A DNA stretch of 64,000 nt from positions 1 through 64,000 of the forward strand of contig NZ_MWLO01000123.1 of the NCBI RefSeq assembly GCF_002198735.1, in the 5' to 3' direction. The notes beneath the pieces are model-generated. The model was given only the letters and a program-made list of their open reading frames with translations. It did no database searches and was not told where the DNA came from. The translations under genes were made by a program, and so were the position numbers. Below are positions 1 through 7,859 of the stretch, piece by piece. Every line of letters begins with the position of its first letter. Positions within the stretch are counted from its first letter, which is position 1. Source of the DNA: Ideonella sp. A 288. GTDB lineage: Bacteria > Pseudomonadota > Gammaproteobacteria > Burkholderiales > Burkholderiaceae_C.

Positions 1-166
1 CCTGGGCGGGCGGTGGGTGGGCGGGCCAGCGGCGCAGTTGCCGCCGCCGCTCGCATTCCGCGGGTGCCGCCCGATGCCGGCTTTGGCCGGATTCCGACGG
101 GTTCGCGCGAAGCCCTTTCGGGGCACGCGCTCACCACAGGGCCGCCGTCAACGGCGGACCCGACGC
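1..166. other. Intergenic, downstream of GDPD gene
   Basis: No gene is supported here. A perfect 7-bp inverted repeat at 142-157 (CCGCCGT, CA, ACGGCGG) lies just beyond the stop codon of the minus-strand phosphodiesterase gene. It could be its 3' hairpin, but no T-run follows on the minus strand, so a working terminator is uncertain. The rest is GC-rich sequence without recognisable signals. Confidence 0.3.
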
Positions 167-1423
167 CTACTTCAAGCCCATGCAGTTGGCGTAGAAGGTC
201 ACCGTGGCCGGCCAGTCGGAAAAGATGCCGATGATGCCGACGTCCTGGGCCAGTGCGTCCAGCACCCGCATGATGTCGCCCTCGCGCTGGATCGCGCGGT
301 CGAAGCTCTGGTAGTAGAAGCCGTTGTTGCCATCGGCCAGCACGCCCGAGCGCTCGAGGCTCCAGGTGATGATGTCCAGGCCGGCGCGCCTGGCGTCGAT
401 CGCATACTGCGACGGCAGCAGGTTGCCGTTGGCGTCAGCCGTCAACAGCGCGAAGATCGGCGGCGCGACGATGCGGATGCCCTGGGCGCGGTAGGCGGCC
501 AGTTCGGCCGCCCCGGGCAGGTCTGCCACGGTGTTGGCATCGTCCAGGTAGACGGCCTGGCGACCGAAGGCCGGTTCGTTCTGGATCCAGTACAGCACGT
601 CGTTCTTGTCGAAGGACTGGGGCCAGACGTGGCGCGCGGGGACGCCGGCCTGCTTGTACTCGTCGATCATCTTCTGCGCATAGGCCTGCTGCGTGAAGCC
701 ATCGAACGGCATCGGCACGCTGGCGCTCTTCAGTTCTGGCGTCATCTTCACGCCGAGCTTCTTGAACAGGTCGATCGACTCCCGGTGGGTCATCAGCGTG
801 CCGCTGCTCGGGCCGGCATACAGGTCGGTGCGGAAATTGGCGGTGCCGCCCATGTATTCGGCGACGGTGCGGGCGCGCGGGTCGGACGCGTCCATCTTGC
901 CGCGCAGGGTCTTGAACTCGGCCAGCGTGAGCTCGCTGGTGCGGCACTCCGCGGTCGCCGGTGTCAACAGCGCGCCGTTGGCGCTGAAGGTGGCGGGCGT
1001 GAACGGCTTGATGCATTTCTGGGCCAGCGGGGTGGCCAGGATGTTGGTGGTGGTGTGCAGGTCGTTCTGGGCGTGACGGCAGACCAGTTCCTTGTCCTTG
1101 GTGAAGGTGACGTCGCATTCGACGATGCCAGCGCCGGTGCGCGCGGCCGCCTCGTACGACTGCCGCGTGTGCTCGGGGAACTGCAGCGAAGCGCCGCGGT
1201 GGCCGATGGAGAAGGCGGTGCGCTGGAAACTCTCGTTGCCGGTGCACGCCAGCAGGCGCTGCTTGAGCGGGCTGTCGGCCATGTCGTTGACCAGGAAGAA
1301 CGGGCGCGGCCCGAGTTGGACGCTGGCCTGGCGACTGCGGTCGTCGTCGCGGTCGGCCTGGGCCAGGCTGGGGCAGAAGGCTGCGGCGCTGGCCAACACG
1401 AGTGTCAGTAGGTTCCGGTGCAT
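167..1423 (-). CDS. Glycerophosphodiester phosphodiesterase family protein, exported
   Basis: 418-residue protein expected to hydrolyse glycerophosphodiesters to glycerol-3-phosphate plus an alcohol in the periplasm. The start at 1423 gives a typical signal peptide ([23 protein letters not shown]) and has a good GGAGA ribosome site 6 nt upstream; longer readings add only low-complexity sequence. The GDPD core is clear: IGHRGA with the catalytic His, PEHT, then a metal-ligand stretch [17 protein letters not shown]. These give the HRG, E.D and second His of the TIM-barrel active site. A C-terminal [10 protein letters not shown] segment is also typical of GlpQ-type enzymes. The neighbouring gene on the same strand encodes a PhoX-like phosphatase, and a candidate Pho box lies 91 nt upstream, so phosphate-starvation control is inferred. 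Substrate preference cannot be read from the sequence. Confidence 0.9.
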   Translation of the reverse strand: MHRNLLTLVLASAAAFCPSLAQADRDDDRSRQASVQLGPRPFFLVNDMADSPLKQRLLACTGNESFQRTAFSIGHRGASLQFPEHTRQSYEAAARTGAGIVECDVTFTKDKELVCRHAQNDLHTTTNILATPLAQKCIKPFTPATFSANGALLTPATAECRTSELTLAEFKTLRGKMDASDPRARTVAEYMGGTANFRTDLYAGPSSGTLMTHRESIDLFKKLGVKMTPELKSASVPMPFDGFTQQAYAQKMIDEYKQAGVPARHVWPQSFDKNDVLYWIQNEPAFGRQAVYLDDANTVADLPGAAELAAYRAQGIRIVAPPIFALLTADANGNLLPSQYAIDARRAGLDIITWSLERSGVLADGNNGFYYQSFDRAIQREGDIMRVLDALAQDVGIIGIFSDWPATVTFYANCMGLK

Positions 1424-1513
1424 GGGTTCTCCGAGTGGTGCGGGGTGGGTTGGGATGCAAACACGTCGCCGCTGCGGCGGCCGGTCGCCCCCCTTGGACG
1501 CTAGGGCCGGGGC

Positions 1514-1531
1514 GTGACCGCCCTGTGACTG
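1514..1531 (-). promoter_or_regulatory. Candidate Pho box upstream of the GDPD gene
   Basis: On the minus strand the site reads CAGTCAC-AGGG-CGGTCAC: two 7-mers separated by 4 bp, 11-bp periodicity, each matching the PhoB half-site CTGTCAT at 5 of 7 positions. It lies about 90 bp upstream of the GDPD start. Seen: the repeat and its spacing. Inferred: PhoB binding. Confidence 0.4.
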
Positions 1532-1573
1532 CATCGGTGCCAAGGGGGCTGCAGCGGGTCGAGCAGAAAGAGA

Positions 1574-1607
1574 GCCGCCCCCGACCGGCAATCCGGTGGG
1601 GGGCGGC
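1574..1607 (-). terminator. Hairpin terminator after the PhoX-like gene
   Basis: A 15-bp inverted repeat with one mismatch and a 4-nt loop (arms 1574-1588 and 1593-1607). On the minus strand the second arm is followed by the pyrimidine-rich TCTCTTTCTG. It lies 60 bp past the stop of the minus-strand PhoX-like gene and so probably ends that transcript, separating it from the GDPD gene. Confidence 0.6.
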
Positions 1608-1666
1608 AACGGGTCGCTCGGGGCCGATGCGTCCGTCGGCCCGTCCATCAGCCCGCGGTCATCCGT

Positions 1667-3043
1667 TCAACGGTCGCGGTCGTCGTCGCTCATGCCACGG
1701 CACTTGCGCGGCGCCAGGAACATGATGGTGCGGTCGACGCCGCTGTCCGGGTGCTGCACGTTCACATAGGCCACGTCGGGGCGGGTGCGGTCGAAGTACA
1801 GGCCGGTGCTCTCGGCGCCCACGGTGGACAGGCTGGCCCACTTGGCCACGCCTTCGGCGATGCCGTCGTTGTCCTTGTCCACGGTGAACCAGATGTCTTC
1901 CACGCCACCGGGCTGGTCTTCGACGATGTAGAGGTTGCCGTCCGCATCGATGGCCAGGTTGTCGGGGTTCGCGAAGGTCGCGCCGACCGGCTTGCCGGTG
2001 GCCAGGTCGATCGTGTCGCGGCTGGCGAAGAGGGTGACCTTGTTGCGCGCCAGATCGATCGCGAACACCTTGTGGTTGGTGGTCGTGGCCACGTAGAGCA
2101 ACTGCCGACCGCTCTTACCCAGGGTCTTGATCTCCATGTCCTCCGGACGATCGAAGGCCGTGCCGCGGAAGGCCGCCAGCTTCGGCGTGGCGCGACCGTC
2201 CAGGCCGCGCACACCGTTGGCATCGGTGACCACCACGGTGCCGGGCAGCGGCGCCCCGTTGAAGTTGGTCAGGGGCACCCAGACCGCGTCGCCGGTGGCT
2301 TCCTTGACCGTGCCGTCGCCCACGCGCAGCACGAAGGTCTGGCCCGCGGCGAAGTACTGGTCGCCATTGCTGGCATGGGGGTTCGCCGGCACGTACTTGA
2401 AGATGTGGCTGCCGTTGCGCTCGTCGATGAAGTACAGGTTGCGGTCCTTGTCGAAGGCCAGGCCCTCGTGCGACACGCGCGGGATGATGTCGCGGTGGAC
2501 CATCCGGATTTCGGCCGGCGCGGCCAGCGGGTTGGTCACCTCGAACAGGCGGCCGTAGATGCTGGGCGTCTGGCCCGGGTCGCTCCAGCTTTCCTCGGCG
2601 GTGAGGAAGCTGCCCCACGGTGTCCAGCGCGAGGCATCGAAGGCGACGTGGCTGTTGAGCGCCGGTGTCGGGGCCGGGCTGGCCCAGATCGTGGTGGTCT
2701 GCATGGTGCGCAGGTCGGTGCGCTGGATGCCGGCCTGGCCGGTCTCGAACACCGTGAACAGGTAGCGGCCGGCGTCGGGGCCGGTCTCGTTGGCGGTGTG
2801 CATGTCGTAGTTGCCGCTGTCGAAGCGCTTGGCCTGCGACGGGTCGCGGGCCACGATGGTCATCTGGCTCAGGCGCGGCGACGCCAGGCGGTAGGGCGCC
2901 GATTCGGGCAAGGTGCCGGCGCCAACGTCGCCGACCATCGGCGTGAAATCGGCGAAACAGGAGCGGGCAGACTTGTCGTTGTCGGCCTGCGCCGACGCGG
3001 CGACGGCAAGGCCGCCGGCCAGCAGGATCGAGCGAAACATCAT
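1667..3043 (-). CDS. PhoX-like (DUF839) secreted phosphatase/esterase
   Basis: 458-residue exported protein of the DUF839/PhoX family. Members are beta-propeller, metal-dependent alkaline phosphatases or phytase-like enzymes acting outside the cytoplasm. The start at 3043 (MMFRSILLAGGLAVAASAQA) gives a signal peptide and is preceded by GAGGAAA at correct spacing. Family-typical stretches are SHEGLAFDKDRNLYFIDE, FDRPEDMEI and FANPDNLAIDADGNLYIVED, the acidic blades that bind calcium/iron in PhoX. It is shorter than classical PhoX (over 600 residues) and has no clear Tat motif, so it is a short-form relative. Together with the adjacent GDPD it would release phosphate from organic esters. Family placement is secure; phosphatase activity is inferred. 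Confidence 0.8.
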   Translation of the reverse strand: MMFRSILLAGGLAVAASAQADNDKSARSCFADFTPMVGDVGAGTLPESAPYRLASPRLSQMTIVARDPSQAKRFDSGNYDMHTANETGPDAGRYLFTVFETGQAGIQRTDLRTMQTTTIWASPAPTPALNSHVAFDASRWTPWGSFLTAEESWSDPGQTPSIYGRLFEVTNPLAAPAEIRMVHRDIIPRVSHEGLAFDKDRNLYFIDERNGSHIFKYVPANPHASNGDQYFAAGQTFVLRVGDGTVKEATGDAVWVPLTNFNGAPLPGTVVVTDANGVRGLDGRATPKLAAFRGTAFDRPEDMEIKTLGKSGRQLLYVATTTNHKVFAIDLARNKVTLFASRDTIDLATGKPVGATFANPDNLAIDADGNLYIVEDQPGGVEDIWFTVDKDNDGIAEGVAKWASLSTVGAESTGLYFDRTRPDVAYVNVQHPDSGVDRTIMFLAPRKCRGMSDDDRDR

Positions 3044-3172
3044 GGGGATTTCCTCGGCAAGGTTGCAGTGTGATCGGCTCCTGGCACGACGCCGGCACAG
3101 CGGCGATACGAGCCAGGATCGCGCCGGAGGCTGCGAGCAGCGTCCGGGCACGGCCGACTGTCCCGCGGGCCT

Positions 3173-3190
3173 GTGACCTGGCGATGACGA
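3173..3190 (-). promoter_or_regulatory. Weak candidate Pho box upstream of the PhoX-like gene
   Basis: Minus strand TCGTCAT-CGCC-AGGTCAC: two GTCA-containing 7-mers with 11-bp periodicity, 9 of 14 matches to the PhoB consensus, 130 bp before the gene start. The match is weaker than at 1514-1531, but the same layout ahead of a second phosphorus gene makes it worth listing. Confidence 0.3.
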
Positions 3191-3683
3191 GCCTCCGCGG
3201 CGCTGGACGGACGACCGACTGACACCCTCGGCGAACCCACCCAGTTGCAGACCAACGAACACCGCGAGGGTTCCGGCGAGCTTGCCGCAGTCGCTGGGCC
3301 AGACACCCCGGCACCCGCCCACGGCATGGCCCGGCGGGGCGAGCTTGGACAGTCGCCGAGGATGCACGTCAGGCCCGACGGCGCGTGGGCCACGATCGAT
3401 CCGGGCCGAGGCGATGGCACGGCGGTCGCCGATGCCGACCATGAAGAGTTTGCCGATGCGGGCCACTGTGTGGGCCACCGAACAGAGCAAGCGGCACGGT
3501 CATGCGACCGTTGCCCGGCCGAGGCCCACCGCTCGAGCGCGCCCCTCGTTCGCGAAAGTCTGCTGCTTGCTGCGCTGCGAATGTGGGGGTCCGGAGTGCG
3601 TCACGCAGGAACCTCCCCGGGGTGCTGGCCAGTTCGTGGCCCGTGCGCCGGCCATCGATCATCTCTCACTGCAGGGTTCTGCC
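3191..3683. other. Non-coding gap between divergent genes
   Basis: About 490 bp between the PhoX-like gene (minus) and the receiver-domain gene (plus). Reading frames here are open only because of high GC and show no family signature. Apart from the Pho-box candidate just to the left, I see no conserved structure; promoters for both genes should lie here. Confidence 0.4.
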
Positions 3684-4259
3684 ATGCCCAAACCAGACAG
3701 CGTGCCGGTGAACCGACTCATTGACACCGAGGGACAAAAGGCCGGTCCCTTGGGATGGGCCCTGGCCGACGCCCTGCAGCGGGTGCTGGTCTCGGAGCTG
3801 GACGAAACCGGTCCCGTCAGCCCTGCCGTCCTGAGGCCGTTCGGACTTCTGCCCCGGCACATGCTGCTCGTCGGCGAGGACGAGCCACGACAGAAGTCGG
3901 CGCTGGACCTTCTCTCCCGATGGGAGATTCCCGCCGAGGTTGCCACGAGCGGCGCCGACGCGGTGCAGTGCGCCTCGGACGGCCAGTTCGACCTGATCCT
4001 CATCGACGCGAACAGGTCCTTGCTGGATGGGGTGTTCGTCACGTCCCGCTTGCGTCACCTCGAGCGCAGGCGACACGAGCGAGCGCCCGTCACACTCGTT
4101 GCCCGCGTGTCCGGGGGCTGGTCCGCCGGCGAGAGCGTCCTTCGGATGGTCGGCGTCAACGACGTCCTGAAGGTACCGGGCGAAGGGGCCGCCGTCGGCG
4201 AGTGCCTGCGGCGATGGTGCTGTGGGCACTACCGTTCGAGATCAGCGGAGGGCGTCTGA
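3684..4259 (+). CDS. Single-domain response-regulator-like protein
   Basis: 191 residues. The N-terminal ~55 residues are unassigned; residues ~58-180 form a CheY-like receiver fold. The phosphoacceptor Asp108 lies in FDLILIDAN, acidic residues E65/D66 follow the first strand (LLVGEDE), and the conserved Lys163 is in DVLKVP. The usual Thr/Ser switch residue after strand 4 is not in its normal place (VTLVARV), so signalling may be atypical. There is no output domain and no histidine kinase nearby, so it is an orphan. The ATG at 3684 has an AGGG ribosome site 8 nt upstream; longer in-frame extensions lack a recognisable start signal. Confidence 0.65.
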   Translation: MPKPDSVPVNRLIDTEGQKAGPLGWALADALQRVLVSELDETGPVSPAVLRPFGLLPRHMLLVGEDEPRQKSALDLLSRWEIPAEVATSGADAVQCASDGQFDLILIDANRSLLDGVFVTSRLRHLERRRHERAPVTLVARVSGGWSAGESVLRMVGVNDVLKVPGEGAAVGECLRRWCCGHYRSRSAEGV

Positions 4260-4491
4260 GCTGGTCGACCCGGCGGTGCGCACCGGGCGCCACCGACTCG
4301 AGCCAGCGACTGCGGGCCTCGGCAGGTGCCTGCGCGCGTGGCGCCCTGCGCTGGGCTTGCAGCGGCGGCGGATGTGCACGACATTTCGCAGGCTTGGCCG
4401 CACCACGGCGTCCAGCCGCTCGAAAGCCGGGCCTGCCGCACGCCCAGGCAGTGCGGCGCTCCCCTTCAACACCGCGTTTGCCCAACCCCCC
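4260..4491. other. Intergenic upstream of msrB
   Basis: 232 bp between the receiver protein and msrB. No convincing promoter hexamers, hairpin with T-run or conserved leader seen. Confidence 0.3.
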
Positions 4492-5004
4492 ATGAACCGC
4501 CGCCACATCATGAGCTTTCTTTCGCTGTTTGGCCTTGGCGCCAAGGCCACCGCCGCAAGCGCCGTCCCGACCACCAGCGCGGGCGCCGCCACACCGGCCG
4601 AACCCGCCCCTGCCACGGTGCGCCTGAGCGACGCCGAATGGAAACAGCGGCTGTCCCCCGCCGCGTTCCGCGTGCTGCGCCAGGAAGGCACCGAAGCGGC
4701 GGGCAGCAGCGCCTTGAACGACGAGAAGCGCGAAGGGGTCTTCCACTGCGCGGGCTGCGACCTGCCGCTGTTCTCGTCGAACGCCAAGTACGAGAGCGGC
4801 ACGGGCTGGCCCAGCTTCCACACGCCCTTGCCGGGCGCGCTGGGCACGAAGACCGACTACAAGCTCATCCTGCCGCGCACCGAGTACCACTGCATCCGCT
4901 GTGAGGGCCACCAGGGCCATGTCTTCAACGACGGCCCCAGGCCCAGCGGCAAGCGCTACTGCAACAACGGCGTGGCGCTGAAGTTCGTGCCGGCAGCCGC
5001 ATGA
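4492..5004 (+). CDS. msrB: Peptide-methionine (R)-S-oxide reductase MsrB
   Basis: 170 residues. It reduces methionine-R-sulfoxide in oxidised proteins. The catalytic domain starts near residue 43 (VRLSDAEWKQRLSPAAFRVLR). The structural zinc site is complete, with Cys86/Cys89 (CAGC) and Cys134/Cys137 (CIRC), and the catalytic Cys157 sits in RYCNNGVALKF. The canonical motif is RYCINS; the NNG form is a variant of the motif. Residues 1-42 are hydrophobic then Ala/Pro-rich, suggesting membrane anchoring or export. The stop overlaps the msrA start by 4 bp (ATGA), so the two are translationally coupled and repair both sulfoxide stereoisomers. Start chosen at 4492 because the MNRRHIMSFLSLFGLG N-terminus follows directly. 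Confidence 0.93.
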   Translation: MNRRHIMSFLSLFGLGAKATAASAVPTTSAGAATPAEPAPATVRLSDAEWKQRLSPAAFRVLRQEGTEAAGSSALNDEKREGVFHCAGCDLPLFSSNAKYESGTGWPSFHTPLPGALGTKTDYKLILPRTEYHCIRCEGHQGHVFNDGPRPSGKRYCNNGVALKFVPAAA

Positions 5005-5609
5005 CGCGCCGCTTCGCCAGCCTGGGGGCTGTGGTCGGCCTGCTGGGGCTGGCGCTGGCCACTGCCGCGCCGGCCCTGGCACAGACCACCGCCAAAGCCA
5101 CGTTCGCGGGGGGGTGCTTCTGGTGCGTCGAAGCCGACTTCGACAAGGTCCCTGGCGTGCTGTCGACGACTTCGGGCTACATCGGCGGCACCGTGGCCAA
5201 CCCCAGCTACGAGCAGGTGTCATCGAAGACCACCGGGCACACCGAAGCGGTCGAGATCGTCTTCGACCCGACGAAGGTGAGCTACGCCGCGCTCGTCGAC
5301 CACTTCTGGCGAACCATCGATCCGACGACCAAGGACCGCCAGTTCTGCGACTCCGGGTTTCCTTACCGCACGGCGATCTTCACCCACGATGCGCAGCAGG
5401 CGGCTGTCGTGAAGCAGTCGCTCGAGGCGCTGGAGAAGACCAAGCCGTTCAAGGAACCGATCGTCACGGTCGTCTTGCCCGCGACCACCTTCTACCCGGC
5501 CGAGGCCTACCACCAGGACTACTACAAGAAGAACCCGGTGCGCTACGCCTACTACCGATCCAGCTGCGGCCGCGACCTGCGGCTCGAGCAACTCTGGGGC
5601 AAGCGTTGA
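5001..5609 (+). CDS. msrA: Peptide-methionine (S)-S-oxide reductase MsrA, exported
   Basis: 202 residues. Residues 1-28 form a clear signal peptide ending ALAQ, so this MsrA acts outside the cytoplasm. The catalytic GCFWC motif (Cys39, Cys42) follows immediately, then YIGGTVANPSYEQVSSKTTGHTEAVEI, which is the family's substrate-binding loop. The C-terminal YHQDYY and a late Cys in RSSCGRD provide recycling features. It overlaps msrB by 4 bp. Because both proteins have N-terminal export-like sequences, the pair likely forms an envelope methionine-repair system, distinct from the MsrPQ system. A strong hairpin lies just past the stop. Confidence 0.95.
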   Translation: MTRRFASLGAVVGLLGLALATAAPALAQTTAKATFAGGCFWCVEADFDKVPGVLSTTSGYIGGTVANPSYEQVSSKTTGHTEAVEIVFDPTKVSYAALVDHFWRTIDPTTKDRQFCDSGFPYRTAIFTHDAQQAAVVKQSLEALEKTKPFKEPIVTVVLPATTFYPAEAYHQDYYKKNPVRYAYYRSSCGRDLRLEQLWGKR

Positions 5610-5615
5610 GGGTCG

Positions 5616-5644
5616 GACTCGCGTCCGTTCTGCGGACGCGAGTC
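5616..5644 (+). terminator. Strong hairpin after msrA
   Basis: Perfect 12-bp stem GACTCGCGTCCG / CGGACGCGAGTC with loop TTCTG, starting 6 bp after the msrA stop. There is no T-run behind it, so it may stabilise the 3' end or be a Rho-assisted end rather than a classical intrinsic terminator. Confidence 0.5.
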
Positions 5645-5787
5645 GCTCCACACGGGTCGAGCGCTGATCCGGCAGGTTCGGCCGCGATGCGCGCGATGAA
5701 CGACCATTGCCAGTCCAGGCGGTCGACCGGAGCAGATGGCCCGACCACCCGAGTGACCCGGCACAGCGGCGGGTCGGAGACCGTGAC

Positions 5788-6795
5788 ATGAAGCCCAGCA
5801 TGGCTCCCGGCACCCCACTCGGCAGGCCTGCGTCACGCAGAAAGGACCGTCCGGCCGCAATGCGCACGGGCCGCGGCGGCGCGCGCGGTGGCGATCTGTC
5901 CCCAGGCAGCCGAAGTCTCGACGGCGTGTACACCGACGACATCGGGTCGCTCAGCTACAAGCTTTTCCTGTCGTCAGCCCTGCGCGAGCACCCGCCGCTG
6001 TTCGTGATGCTCCACGGCGCCTCGCAGACCGCGTCGGACTTTGCAGCCGGCACCCGGATGGCGGAAGTGGTCGAGGACTGCGGTGGCATCGCCTTGTTCC
6101 CCGAGCAATCACGGAGTGCGCATCCGCTCGGCAGCTGGAACTGGTACGACGCTCGCCACCAGCTCGCGGAAGGCGGCGAACCATCGCTCATCGTCGGTCT
6201 GACGCGAAAGATCGCTGCCGACCATGGTGTGGATCGGCGTCGCATCTACGTCGCGGGAATGTCCGCTGGCGGGGCCATGGCAGTCATCCTCGGTCAGGCT
6301 TTCCCCGCCGTGTATGCCGCGGTGGGCGTGCATTCCGGCATTCCCACGGGCTCCGCCCACGACCTCATGTCCGCCCTGCGAACGATGAACAGCGGGCCGT
6401 CGGCCGCGCGTCCTGGACAGCCGGAGCTGTCGCATCTGATCCCCACCATCGTGTTCCATGGCGACAACGACAGAACCGTCCATCCGCTCAACGCGGTGGC
6501 CGTGCTGGCCCAGGCGCAGCGACGCAACGGCGTCACTGCGCCGACGGTGGACATCCTCTCCACCGGCCCGACGCCGATGTCCGGCGGGCGGGAGGTGACC
6601 TTGACGACGCATCGGCGCCACCAAAGACCGTCCCATGCCGAACTGTGGATCGTCCATCACAGCGGGCACGCCTGGACAGGCGGCAGTGCCAAGGGCAGCT
6701 ACACGGACGAGTCGGGGCCCGACGCTTCGCGTGAGATGCTGCGGTTCTTCCTCACCCAAAGCCTGACCCGTGGGCGGCGCGATGACCGCGCCTGA
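5788..6795 (+). CDS. PHB-depolymerase-family esterase (LpqC type)
   Basis: 335-residue alpha/beta hydrolase of the esterase-PHB/LpqC family. The oxyanion region is MLHGASQTASDFA, the nucleophile Ser159 lies in GMSAGGAM, the acid is probably in FHGDNDRTVHP and the catalytic His in HHSGHAWTGG, so the triad is complete. The N-terminal ~45 residues are basic and disordered with no signal peptide, so it appears intracellular and may act on short esters or polyhydroxyalkanoate oligomers. The ATG at 5788 has GGAG 9 nt upstream. The 3' end overlaps the methyltransferase gene by 14 bp, indicating co-transcription. The exact substrate cannot be told. Confidence 0.8.
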   Translation: MKPSMAPGTPLGRPASRRKDRPAAMRTGRGGARGGDLSPGSRSLDGVYTDDIGSLSYKLFLSSALREHPPLFVMLHGASQTASDFAAGTRMAEVVEDCGGIALFPEQSRSAHPLGSWNWYDARHQLAEGGEPSLIVGLTRKIAADHGVDRRRIYVAGMSAGGAMAVILGQAFPAVYAAVGVHSGIPTGSAHDLMSALRTMNSGPSAARPGQPELSHLIPTIVFHGDNDRTVHPLNAVAVLAQAQRRNGVTAPTVDILSTGPTPMSGGREVTLTTHRRHQRPSHAELWIVHHSGHAWTGGSAKGSYTDESGPDASREMLRFFLTQSLTRGRRDDRA

Positions 6796-7696
6796 TCCTC
6801 CATCCGGGTTGACCATCGTCGATCGAGCGTCCCCTTCCATCCGGAACGTGTCCGACACAGCCCTGTGGGTGGCGGTGTACCGCGCCATCGAATCCGACCG
6901 GGACGACGCGTTGTTCCGCGATCCGTTCGCCCGTCGCCTGGCCGGCGAGCGCGGTCAGGCGATCGTCGATGCGCTGCCTTTCGGTCAAGCGATGGGGTGG
7001 TCGATCGTCGTGCGAACGGCGGTCATGGACGCCATCATCCTGCGCTGCATCGACCGTGGCGCACGCACGGTCCTGAACCTCGGTGCGGGGCTCGACGCGA
7101 GGGCGTTTCGACTGAAGCTGCCGCCCACGCTGCGTTGGCTGGACGTCGATCTTCCCGCCGTCACCGCCTATCGCCGCGAAGGGCTTGGCGCGGCCGTCGC
7201 GGTGTGTCGGCACGCGCATGTCGAATCCGATCTTCGACATGCGGATGAACGCCACCGGGTCATCCGCGACGCTGCCCGCCATGGCCCGCTGCTCGTGATC
7301 ACCGAGGGGCTTCTGGTCTATCTGGCACCGGAGCAGGTGAGCGAGCTGGCCGCGCAACTGCGCAACCAGGCGAACTCGCGCTGGTGGCTGGCCGACCTGA
7401 TCACCCCGCCGCTGCAGCAGACCATGGGCATGGTCTGGAGTGCTCAGCTCGATGCGGCGGATGCCGCCTTCCGTTTTGCGCCCGGTGACTCAAGGAAGTA
7501 CTTTGACGACCTGAACTGGCGGGAAACCGAGTTCCATTCCACGTGGACAGAGTCCATTCGCCTGGACCGGGTCGCGCCGAACGGATGGATGTGGGACCGA
7601 CTGCTCCAATGGTCTTCGCCCGCAGCCAAGATCGCAATGACGCGGATGTCCGGTGTGGTGCTTCTCGAGCCGACGTCCCGAGTCCATGTCGCCTGA
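6782..7696 (+). CDS. Class I SAM-dependent methyltransferase, LCM/PPM1 family
   Basis: 304 residues of the leucine-carboxyl-methyltransferase-like family (COG3315 type), mostly linked to small-molecule O-methylation in bacteria. Family signatures are the N-terminal SDTALWVAVYRAIESDR and FRDPFARRLAGERG, the SAM-binding NLGAGLDARAFRL, the acidic DVDLP and the ITEGLLVYL post-motif. The ATG at 6782 was preferred; a GTG at 6770 would add four residues. It overlaps the preceding esterase gene. Substrate unknown; the pairing may point to modification of an ester or hydroxy-acid product, but that is a guess. Confidence 0.8.
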   Translation: MTAPDPPSGLTIVDRASPSIRNVSDTALWVAVYRAIESDRDDALFRDPFARRLAGERGQAIVDALPFGQAMGWSIVVRTAVMDAIILRCIDRGARTVLNLGAGLDARAFRLKLPPTLRWLDVDLPAVTAYRREGLGAAVAVCRHAHVESDLRHADERHRVIRDAARHGPLLVITEGLLVYLAPEQVSELAAQLRNQANSRWWLADLITPPLQQTMGMVWSAQLDAADAAFRFAPGDSRKYFDDLNWRETEFHSTWTESIRLDRVAPNGWMWDRLLQWSSPAAKIAMTRMSGVVLLEPTSRVHVA

Positions 7697-7825
7697 TCGG
7701 AACAGGTCGCAGCGCCGATGCACCGCGTGACGACAGGACCGCCACAGCCCAAGGTTCGGATGGGATCACGGTGGGGATGCTGGCGTCTCCTGCCGGTGCC
7801 GGTCTGAGCCATTCATCGCGCTTCG

Positions 7826-7842
7826 GCGCCCGCCTCGGGCGC
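7826..7842. terminator. Short hairpin between convergent genes
   Basis: GCGCCCG-CCT-CGGGCGC, a perfect 7-bp stem in the 163-bp gap between the convergent methyltransferase and GGDEF/EAL genes. No T-run on either strand. Possible shared 3' structure. Confidence 0.3.
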
Positions 7843-7859
7843 TGGCCATCGCCAACACG

